Source: Bacteroidota bacterium (GTDB taxonomy: Bacteria; Bacteroidota; Bacteroidia; Sphingobacteriales; Sphingobacteriaceae). From it: 27,764 bases of DNA. Below are positions 8,776 through 14,819 of this stretch, in pieces. The notes beneath the pieces were generated by a model. The model saw only the letters and a program-made list of their open reading frames with translations, made no database searches and had not been told where the DNA came from. Numbering within the stretch: the stretch's first letter is position 1; each line of letters begins with the position of its first letter. The position numbers and the translations under genes were made by a program. Location: positions 1 to 27,764 of the forward strand of contig JABDEQ010000031.1 in the NCBI GenBank assembly GCA_013286985.1, given 5' to 3'.

Positions 8776-9143
8776 TCTCCTGCCCTGTCCCGCATACACA
8801 TGAAACATACGACAAAAAAGAGCATTAAGTAACGCGTACGCTACCCGCTCATTGCTACAGGCAATCTGTTCCCAAGTGCCAGATTCAAGGCTAAGAAAAG
8901 CCTACTCCAATAAATAAACAAAGCCGGGGCACGTTGGTCAAGCCTTGTTTCTCACAGTCTTTTCGTTATTTCCCCAGGCACGCTTAGCCAGAAGCATTAA
9001 GCTTATAAGTTGTAATTGATTATCAACTGTTTAATTTTACAACCACACTTTTTATACACAACCGCATTAGCTATGCTTTTCAATCGCTATAATATTTTTA
9101 CCGGACACTAATAGTTGCAAACCTTGACCGATTAGGGCTTACA
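8776..9143. other. Gene-free region at the left edge of the Rhs island
   Basis: 368 nt with no supportable ORF. A small hairpin (AGGCT/AGCCT around AAGAAA, 8888-8903) and an imperfect AAACAA/TTGTTT stem (about 8920-8953) are present. The left two thirds are visibly richer in G+C than the right third and the genes that follow, so a junction between resident DNA and an acquired island may lie here. No tRNA gene or integrase was seen. Confidence 0.45.
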
Positions 9144-9815
9144 CTAAACAATTCTCCGGCGATAGGCATCGGCGGCAGCACGTTTAACCGTATTTTCATT
9201 TAAGATGGCCCCTCTTTCTCTAATTGCTTGTTCAGCTGCTTTAAACCATTCAATGGGAATGTTATCAACGGATTTTAATGGTATGAATTCACAGGGATCA
9301 TCTCTGTGATTATCAGAGCCGACAATCACCATAGTTCTACATGCCAATTCGTTCATTTCATTTACCTCAGCACTCTTTATTATATCGTTAATTAAGTTAG
9401 GCTGCAATATGAATCTTGACTCAGTGATCGACACAGCATTAAAGAAACAATCCAAACTATCGGTATTATTTGCGTCCCACCATGCGTCTCTGATTCCCGG
9501 CTTGGTTTGCTGTTTATCTAACAAGAATTCTCTTTCCAATTGCGTCAAGAAATGACCAATTCTTAAATATGATCTATTGGGAATATCTCCCCAAACCGCA
9601 GCCCAATTTGCGGTGCTTGATAGATAATAAGAGGCTGTAAACATACTATCATAATACTTCGAGATTGTTAATCCCAAAGACAAAATTAAAGAATCGATCG
9701 TTCTTTTAAGATAAAGCCCCTGCGCCATCGTAATGGTGTCAACTACATATTGATAACCAAGTGAACTTAGTTGTTTTTCTGTTAGTTGAATTAGTTTTTG
9801 TTTTGTTAATTTCAT
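9144..9815 (-). CDS. Candidate immunity protein of orphan toxin tip 1
   Basis: A 223-aa soluble protein, no signal peptide or membrane helix, no domain I recognise. The start ATG (9815) lies 4 nt after the stop of the toxin tip at 9820, the tight toxin-then-immunity order typical of polymorphic toxin systems; that order is the only evidence for the role. Sequence landmarks are MKLTKQKLIQLTEKQL at the start, an aromatic stretch KYYDSMFTASYYLSS, and ENTVKRAAADAYRRRIV at the end. If correct, it would bind and block the neighbouring nuclease-like tip in the cytoplasm of the producing cell. Confidence 0.55.
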   Translation of the reverse strand: MKLTKQKLIQLTEKQLSSLGYQYVVDTITMAQGLYLKRTIDSLILSLGLTISKYYDSMFTASYYLSSTANWAAVWGDIPNRSYLRIGHFLTQLEREFLLDKQQTKPGIRDAWWDANNTDSLDCFFNAVSITESRFILQPNLINDIIKSAEVNEMNELACRTMVIVGSDNHRDDPCEFIPLKSVDNIPIEWFKAAEQAIRERGAILNENTVKRAAADAYRRRIV

Positions 9816-9819
9816 CGTA

Positions 9820-10254
9820 TTAATAAAGCTTCACTCCTGGCCCGATATAAGATGAAGAGCCTGGTTGATAAGCTGGATTTTTCGGGTCATAAAATATTGT
9901 TTGCGTAGGTACGCCATTATCATTCATTTTTTTCTCCCTCTTGTCTACTGATTTTTTACCAGAAGGTGTATTAGGCTTGATAATAACAGCAGTACCGTCA
10001 GGCATAACAGCATCCTTTCTGACGTTAGTCCCATTTTTTAATGTCATTGGCACTTCTACATCTGCACCTTGTTCTTTCAACTTCTTTTGCTCTTGGCGAT
10101 GTGCCTCTTGTCCAGTTTTTATAGCATCTTTAACTTTTGGGATATTTGCCCCTTTTAATTTGTTTGGTGTAGATTGTGGTGTTGGTTCCGGTTCTTTAGG
10201 GGTGCTATTATGAGAGGTCGCCTTATTATATATCCAAGCCACTCCAGCCACCAC
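9820..10254 (-). CDS. Orphan Rhs/polymorphic-toxin C-terminal tip 1, REase-like
   Basis: 144 aa from GTG 10254, with no Rhs repeats and no export signal of its own, so it is a displaced toxin end. Order: hydrophobic patch (residues 1-9), Pro-rich linker EPEPTPQSTPNK, Lys-rich helix, then a compact tip. In the tip, NVRKDAV (D81) followed by AVIIKPN (K93) recalls the D...(E/Q)xK core of PD-(D/E)XK nucleases such as toxins with an ELKPNNP motif. The usual acidic residue two before the Lys is Ile here, so activity is uncertain. The frame stays open upstream for 18 more codons to a TAA at 10309. It shares the TPQSTP linker with orphan tip 2. The start codon is only formal. Confidence 0.6.
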   Translation of the reverse strand: MVAGVAWIYNKATSHNSTPKEPEPTPQSTPNKLKGANIPKVKDAIKTGQEAHRQEQKKLKEQGADVEVPMTLKNGTNVRKDAVMPDGTAVIIKPNTPSGKKSVDKREKKMNDNGVPTQTIFYDPKNPAYQPGSSSYIGPGVKLY

Positions 10255-10369
10255 AGCAGCACCCGACGAGAATAACCTAATATTCTTAACGTCTAGACTT
10301 TCAATATTTTACAACGATTTAAATTCTTTACTCACCGAATTACTCACCGCTTTTTTTGATACAGATTAA
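10255..10369 (-). pseudogene. Possible decayed upstream part of orphan tip 1
   Basis: The reading frame of tip 1 continues upstream from GTG 10254 through 18 sense codons (ending LFSSGAAV) to TAA at 10309-10311. The same frame is open again beyond it for 18 codons (SVSKKAVSNSVSKEFKSL). A 10-bp direct repeat, TTACTCACCG, lies at 10328-10337 and 10340-10349. It may be the eroded pre-toxin region, but nothing diagnostic of Rhs is left, so confidence is low. Confidence 0.25.
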
Positions 10370-10612
10370 TTGCAAATCTTATGGTGTAAAGATATGAATT
10401 ATTGCATATTTCTAAAAACGTCCCGTATTGTTAAAGCTTTAGATATGTCGTTAGACTACCTTTCTGAGCTAACTGACACTGAGTTAGACACTGTTATATT
10501 AACCCGCATAAACGAAATCGCCTCTCTGTCTGATGAAGAACAGAAGCAGGTTTATATGGTCATCGACGCGCTTATTAGGGATTATACGGCTAAGAAAGGC
10601 AATTCTAAATGA
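10370..10612 (+). pseudogene. Truncated XRE/HTH regulator fragment
   Basis: An 80-codon ORF starting with a non-standard TTG. From about residue 20, RIVKALDMSLDYLSELTDTELD and the Glu/Lys-rich helix LSDEEQKQVYMVIDALIRDY match the end of the HTH domain and the C-terminal helix of short Cro/CI-type regulators of Bacteroidota. The first helices, including the recognition helix, are missing and replaced by MQILWCKDMNYC, so it should not bind DNA. It is a remnant, probably cut by the event that brought in the neighbouring tip. It converges with the candidate immunity gene at 10776. Confidence 0.65.
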
Positions 10613-10649
10613 ACAAAAACCTAGCACTTAATGGCTAGTCTCTGTCATG

Positions 10650-10767
10650 TTAAGCTGCAAGCTTAATATATCTTAGGACGAGGTTGCAAGCCTCGATCAG
10701 GTTAGGCTTTATTAAGCTGCAAGCTCAATATATTTTAGGTCGAGGCCATAAACCTCGACCAGTTAGG
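10650..10767. repeat. Two tandem copies of a palindromic ~57-nt repeat (double hairpin unit)
   Basis: Copy 1 (10650-10706) and copy 2 (10712-10767) both run TTAAGCTGCAAGCT, then an AT stretch, then a second hairpin, then GTTAGG. Copy 2's second hairpin has a perfect 8-bp stem (10738-10745 with 10753-10760, GGTCGAGG/CCTCGACC). Copy 1's equivalent (CGAGG/CCTCG, 10679-10695) keeps five pairs around TTGCAAG. They lie between two convergent genes, so they may act as a transcription barrier. They resemble REP-like dispersed palindromes; a search of the genome would tell. Confidence 0.7.
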
Positions 10768-10775
10768 AATATGAA

Positions 10776-11336
10776 TTATAATATTGTAGCCCAATCGAAG
10801 CCGTCCATTTCAACAAATCCAAGCCTACCTTCTTTTACTCGTTCTATTGTATCAATGCCGATCCAATAATTTTTTTTTCCTATCTTAACTCTTTTTGATT
10901 TTTTACGGATGTAAGACACCAATAAGTTGTATACTCTCTTTAATTCATCATCAGGAATAAATTTTTCATTGTAATGATAGTAAAAAGGATAAATACTTAT
11001 TAAACCAGGTCCAACTTTATTATACTTTTTCTCTGCAAAAAATGGCGTATAAAAATCTATGGATGGACCTCCGTACCTCTGTCTGATATAGTATTTTTTC
11101 TGATCATTTTTTTCAAAAGATCTCATTTCTAATGGGAAACGTTTGTATTTATCACTAATGATAAAAAAACCAACGCATTCTTCGATATAATTGAGATACT
11201 GTTCCATGTTTTTAATAAGATAATATGAGTTATCTTCATAATCGGAATCAGGAACAATTATACATTCTTGATTAAAGCAATATCTCACAAAGTCCTCACG
11301 TTCTTTCAGGTTAAAAAAAAGATTCAATTCTGCCAT
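10776..11336 (-). CDS. Candidate immunity protein of orphan Rhs tip 2
   Basis: 186 aa, soluble, very rich in Tyr, Phe and Lys, no recognised domain. Landmarks are MAELNLFFNLKEREDFVRYC, GGPSIDFYTPFFAEKKYNKVG and a final GFVEMDGFDWATIL. The base composition is clearly more AT-rich than the Rhs gene before it, a sign of separate origin. It follows the orphan Rhs C-terminus on the same strand: 52 nt after the present stop, but only 4 nt after the stop of the reconstructed full-length tip (11341), the same spacing as in cassette 1. The immunity role rests on this position. Confidence 0.55.
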   Translation of the reverse strand: MAELNLFFNLKEREDFVRYCFNQECIIVPDSDYEDNSYYLIKNMEQYLNYIEECVGFFIISDKYKRFPLEMRSFEKNDQKKYYIRQRYGGPSIDFYTPFFAEKKYNKVGPGLISIYPFYYHYNEKFIPDDELKRVYNLLVSYIRKKSKRVKIGKKNYWIGIDTIERVKEGRLGFVEMDGFDWATIL

Positions 11337-11340
11337 TTGA

Positions 11341-11391
11341 TTAGTTATTTCCTACAGGATGGGCTTAATGATCAACTCCTAATTTATCTTA
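11341..11391 (-). pseudogene. In-frame continuation of toxin tip 2 behind two TAA codons
   Basis: After the last sense codon GAG the frame reads TAA (11389-11391), then seven codons giving DKLGVDH, then TAA (11365-11367), then seven codons giving AHPVGNN, then TAA (11341-11343). Relatives of this tip, as I remember them, continue with Tyr at the first stop (REAEYDKLG...), so TAT or TAC changed to TAA is the simplest reading. The last stop lies 4 nt before the immunity ATG. Confidence 0.6.
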
Positions 11392-12966
11392 CTCTGCTTC
11401 GCGCTTTTTGTTACGGGCGCTGTTAGGTTTCCGTTCTGCTTCATGAACTTTTACTGTTTTACCATTTTCATCCACTACTTGAACATCCGGCCTCCTATTG
11501 GAGCCTGGTACTTGGATTTTCTTTTCTGTTATTACTTTTTCTCCTGGTTTTGCTTCCGCTTTAGCTTTATCGGCTAATTGACCCACTTTTTCCTGATGAT
11601 CAATATTTCCTTTAGCGCCATTTGGATTAGGCGGACTCTTTTCTTTATCGGGGGTACTTTGAGGTGTGCTCTCACTTTTAACATGATAACTATTATGATG
11701 ACTTTGGATAAAGAAATCACCGATTGCAACTAATCCGCCAATTGTAACCGTTACAACTGCTGCCGGTGTTGCAGCCCCCAAAGTGGCACCTTCTTCTACT
11801 CCAGCTGCCTCTAATGCTACGGCAAATATACATGACGGACAATTACCATCTGGATCAGTTTTATTGACTGGGTTGTTCCCAACATAAGCATAGGGAGATA
11901 AACTAATTTGCGTTGGGTCTTCAGCCTTCTTATCCACCACATTCCATCTACCAATCACCGGATCATAAAAACGCGCACTATAATCGTATTGCCCTAACTC
12001 TTCCTGTAACTCCTTTTTATTGTAAAGATATTCATTTTTAGTACTGTTGACAAGGCTGTTGATCTCCAGGCCAAACGGATAATAATCATCTGTTTGCAGA
12101 GGCGTTATCAAGCCGTTCTTAGTATCAAATGTCACCCTGGTGTTGCCCAGGTTATCACCCAAATAATAATCATAACTCATATAATTATTGGTGGTCGAGC
12201 TGGGTACTATCTTACCTTCTTCTGTCTGTATAAAACCTATAGTTGTATTGCTGCTATCGTATTCTATGCCGTCTATATAATCTGTTGTTTTGGTTGTTCC
12301 GCCTGTTGTTACGTCTACTTTTCTCAGATTTCTGCCATTGGCATCATACGTGTAGGTAACTGTTCCTGTTGGTATCGTGATGGTAACCGGCAGGTTAAGC
12401 ATATTATATGTATAACTCTTGTTTTGGGTGGCAGTAGTTGTATTGATGCCGCTTAATATGTTGCCGTTATTGTCATAAGTATAATTAGTCGTTCCACTTA
12501 CTAAATCGGTGATACTGCCATATATGCTGTTATTATTTACGTATTGCAGCTGGTTGGTATAGTTACCAGCAGCGTTGGTATACGTATAAGCCAGTTGATC
12601 GATTAAAGTGTTTGACGTAGTTTGGTAACGATACAATTGGGTGATGTTACCCATTAGGTCATAAGTGATGCTATTTTCTGAATTGCCGGTTGTACCATTG
12701 CCAGAAGTTAAACGGTTCAGCTGGTCGTAAGCGTAACTATAGCTATTGGCATTGGGTGCACTGCCTGTGCCCCAGCTTTGGCTGGCAATATTGCCATTGT
12801 ATTGTGCTGTTGGGGTTATTCCGGTAATATTATTTACATTATTATACTGTAACTGCATCTGGAATAAGGGTGCAGCGCTGCCCAGTAACCAGCCACGTTC
12901 GTTATAGTTGTAAGCTACGCTTTGCGAAAAAGTAAGGCTATCCAAACTATTCAGTTGTTTGGTCAT
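11389..12966 (-). CDS. Orphan Rhs C-terminus with REase-like toxin tip 2 (truncated at both ends)
   Basis: 525 codons from an internal ATG. Residues 1-350 are YD/Rhs repeats ending in the Rhs core YSARFYDPVIGRWNVVD and NKTDPDGN, nearly parallel to residues of the 1545-aa Rhs protein nearby. After the DPDG point come a hydrophobic segment (GAATPAAVVTVTIGGLVAIG), linker STPQSTPDK, and a tip with RRPDVQVV (D494) and HEAERKPNS (E509/E511, K513), compatible with a PD-(D/E)XK-type nuclease core. No signal peptide or N-terminal shell is present, so it cannot be a stand-alone exported toxin. The end is cut by TAA at 11389, with 16 further recognisable codons beyond. It is best seen as a stored or displaced cassette. 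Confidence 0.75.
   Translation of the reverse strand: MTKQLNSLDSLTFSQSVAYNYNERGWLLGSAAPLFQMQLQYNNVNNITGITPTAQYNGNIASQSWGTGSAPNANSYSYAYDQLNRLTSGNGTTGNSENSITYDLMGNITQLYRYQTTSNTLIDQLAYTYTNAAGNYTNQLQYVNNNSIYGSITDLVSGTTNYTYDNNGNILSGINTTTATQNKSYTYNMLNLPVTITIPTGTVTYTYDANGRNLRKVDVTTGGTTKTTDYIDGIEYDSSNTTIGFIQTEEGKIVPSSTTNNYMSYDYYLGDNLGNTRVTFDTKNGLITPLQTDDYYPFGLEINSLVNSTKNEYLYNKKELQEELGQYDYSARFYDPVIGRWNVVDKKAEDPTQISLSPYAYVGNNPVNKTDPDGNCPSCIFAVALEAAGVEEGATLGAATPAAVVTVTIGGLVAIGDFFIQSHHNSYHVKSESTPQSTPDKEKSPPNPNGAKGNIDHQEKVGQLADKAKAEAKPGEKVITEKKIQVPGSNRRPDVQVVDENGKTVKVHEAERKPNSARNKKREAE
12023..12087 (-). repeat. 65-nt segment identical to 15493-15557 (Rhs core)
   Basis: Part of about 1.1 kb of homology (roughly 11947-13088 against 15406-16530), both in the same orientation. 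The identical block encodes the SLVNSTKNEYLYN region just before the Rhs core. Confidence 0.9.
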
Positions 12967-13090
12967 TACCTGGCCTAACTCGTTGTAAATAATGTTGGAG
13001 ATCGGGGTACGGCTGATTGAAACCTATTTGTTGCTAGGCATATACCTTGCGATCCTTGTGGTCATAGGCATGCTGATTAGTGATCTGGAT
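12967..13090 (-). pseudogene. Decayed upstream remnant of the orphan Rhs gene
   Basis: Aligned with the full Rhs gene, this stretch still encodes NQHAYDHKDRKVYA and, in another frame, SRTPISNIIYNELGQ. Between them the Trp codon of the TWEQI motif has become TAG (13034-13036) and about 14 nt net are lost, shifting the frame. Homology stops near 13090. The orphan is therefore a 5'-truncated duplicate, not an independent gene start. Confidence 0.75.
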
Positions 13091-13164
13091 TGATTTCTTA
13101 GTCAAATAGGACTAGTACCTATTATTTCACCAACCAACATATATTTTAATTAAAATACAATTGT

Positions 13165-13172
13165 TATGTTTG
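13165..13172 (+). promoter_or_regulatory. Candidate -7 box for the gene at 13248
   Basis: TATGTTTG fits TAnnTTTG exactly, 75 nt upstream of the ATG at 13248. A T-rich TATTTTAAT lies about 20 nt upstream in place of a clear -33 TTG. Confidence 0.4.
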
Positions 13173-13247
13173 TTCGCGAAAAATAATCGTGCCGACGAGT
13201 TTTAAGTATTGGATGATCAAGCAAGAAGGTCGGGAATCTTTAATAGC

Positions 13248-13850
13248 ATGTCAAAAGAACAACAATTTTGGAACTGGTTTAAAGAAAATGAAGCTGAATA
13301 CTTTTTTCTAAATCAGATTGACGACAACAACGAAAAAGAAAGGCTCTTAGATGAACTCTTAAAACGCTTACATCTATATTCCGACAAGTTATTTTTTGAA
13401 ATAGGTGGCTATCCTGATAAAAAGCAGGACTTAATCATTACAGCTGAGGGTAATGCTGATTTTTTTGATAAGGTTGAATCTCTTGTAAAGCAAGCCCCTA
13501 TATTAGAATACTGGACTATAATTGCCTTTAAACCTGCCATAGGATTTGGAACTATTGAATATAATAGCATAAAGCTCAATCCAGAAACAATGCGTTTTAA
13601 TCCACTAAGTAATAAAACATCCTCCAAAATCGGCTTAAGGGTACATATAGATAACTTTAGTTCAGTTCGTGAAAAAGATTTTTTGCAGGCTGTTTATTTA
13701 TTGCTTGATAATGTTTTGGGTGAAAAAGCAGCCGCATTAGAAATAGGTTACGTTGATGTAAAAAAAATGCCGCCAATTCCAGAAAAAGAGGATTTAATTG
13801 AATTAATTAAGCTTCCTCGATATATTCAGTGGAAAAAATCTAATCCGTAA
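13248..13850 (+). CDS. Rhs-associated hypothetical protein, possible orphan immunity
   Basis: 200 aa from ATG 13248; the frame also opens from TTG 13209, but MSKEQQFWNWFKENEAEYFF is the usual-looking N-terminus and is preferred. Soluble, acidic, no signal peptide. Landmarks are DKLFFEIGGYP, LIITAEGNADFFDKVESLV and YWTIIAFKPAIGFG; I recall such proteins beside Rhs genes in Bacteroidota, but no domain function. It is transcribed opposite to the toxin genes and converges on the LRR gene with 12 nt between. It may be an immunity protein whose toxin tip has been lost, or an accessory gene. Confidence 0.6.
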   Translation: MSKEQQFWNWFKENEAEYFFLNQIDDNNEKERLLDELLKRLHLYSDKLFFEIGGYPDKKQDLIITAEGNADFFDKVESLVKQAPILEYWTIIAFKPAIGFGTIEYNSIKLNPETMRFNPLSNKTSSKIGLRVHIDNFSSVREKDFLQAVYLLLDNVLGEKAAALEIGYVDVKKMPPIPEKEDLIELIKLPRYIQWKKSNP

Positions 13851-13862
13851 ATATATTTTATT

Positions 13863-14726
13863 CTATAAAGAGTTAGAAAGACTTTTTATTTCTTCCATAG
13901 TATGTGAGAACTGCTTTTTATTAGAGAAGCCTGCATATTTAAGTCCAATACAAGGCGTCATATCTCCATCAATTACATCCGTTCCGACAAACCTAAACGA
14001 CTTCAATGCTGTCATCTTTTTTATAAACTTTATTGACTGTAGTAGACCATTATTATAGGTTAATGTATTCAAATTCTGAAATCGAGTTACATACTCAGGG
14101 TTTTTTATCGACTTGCAATAATCAAAAAGCAAAGAAACCAAAGTCTCTTTGCTTTTTTCTATACAACATAAGGTTTCTAATTTACTGCAATAACTAAGCT
14201 GCAACTCCTTAAGTTGATTAAAATACTCTAATCCATTTAAAGTATTTATCGGGGACTGTACAATCTCTAATTTTTCAATCCAAGATACATTCGATATGCT
14301 TGAGCAGTCTTTGGTTTTAGGATTATAATTATAAAATGATATTCGATTTAAAGATCTGCATTGATCAATATTCGAAAAGTAAGGGCTCCAATCAGCAATC
14401 AATTCTTTAAGTGATGGAAAACATGAATAATCAACCTTTCTACCTTTGCCTGATATAATCAAAAACTCTAAGCTATGTAGGCTATGAATTCCACTTATAT
14501 TTTTAATTCCATCCGATATTGACAGTCGTTTTATCTTTGGATAATCAGTAAGAAAGTCTACATTTTGAAGTTTATAATCATGAGAAGTTGTAATAGCAAT
14601 CCCGTCTAGATGGTTTTCGAGGTAAATCTGCATACAATCTTCTATATGATCAGAATTAATAATAATAGATTTCGTGCCGTCTAAATTTGAATAGACCTTA
14701 AAACCTTCAATTGTTATTATTGCCAT
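13863..14726 (-). CDS. Leucine-rich-repeat protein, candidate immunity of the main Rhs toxin
   Basis: 287 aa, no signal peptide, with about eight irregular LRR-type units: FLTDYPKIKRLSISDG, SLHSLEFLIISG, SCFPSLKELIADWS, CRSLNRISFYNY, VSWIEKLEIVQS, YFNQLKELQLSYCS, RFQNLNTLTYNNG, MTALKSFRFVGTD. Such a curved solenoid is a protein-binding surface, and LRR proteins are known among immunity families of polymorphic toxins. It is the first gene downstream of the 1545-aa Rhs gene (93 nt), in the same direction, and is much more AT-rich than it. The immunity role is inferred from position and fold. Confidence 0.65.
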   Translation of the reverse strand: MAIITIEGFKVYSNLDGTKSIIINSDHIEDCMQIYLENHLDGIAITTSHDYKLQNVDFLTDYPKIKRLSISDGIKNISGIHSLHSLEFLIISGKGRKVDYSCFPSLKELIADWSPYFSNIDQCRSLNRISFYNYNPKTKDCSSISNVSWIEKLEIVQSPINTLNGLEYFNQLKELQLSYCSKLETLCCIEKSKETLVSLLFDYCKSIKNPEYVTRFQNLNTLTYNNGLLQSIKFIKKMTALKSFRFVGTDVIDGDMTPCIGLKYAGFSNKKQFSHTMEEIKSLSNSL

Positions 14727-14819
14727 ATAATTTCTTTAATAAAAACGAAATATCACCATATCACACAAATCATTAATTGCGATAGATTTCCTTAGAAAAC
14801 ATCTTTTATTCTTTTTTCA

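Noticed and set aside
8776..9143. tRNA gene or phage attachment site at the island edge
   Set aside because: No cloverleaf, no integrase, and no direct repeat flanking the island was found by eye.
10650..10767. Possible CRISPR array
   Set aside because: Only two units, about 57 nt each, palindromic throughout and without unique spacers.
11341..11391. Alternative genetic code with TAA as Tyr
   Set aside because: TAA ends many intact genes here (araA-flanking genes, symporter-side genes, 25328 gene) at normal lengths, so TAA is a true stop; local mutation is far more likely.
12094..12456. Plus-strand ORFs antisense to the Rhs genes, with a twin at 15564-15911
   Set aside because: They resemble each other only because the Rhs coding strands are homologous; their proteins are Cys/Ile-rich shadow translations.
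13209..13247. TTG start at 13209 for the Rhs-associated gene
   Set aside because: ATG 13248 gives a more natural N-terminus (MSKEQQFWNW); the extra 13 residues look non-coding and TTG is a rare start.
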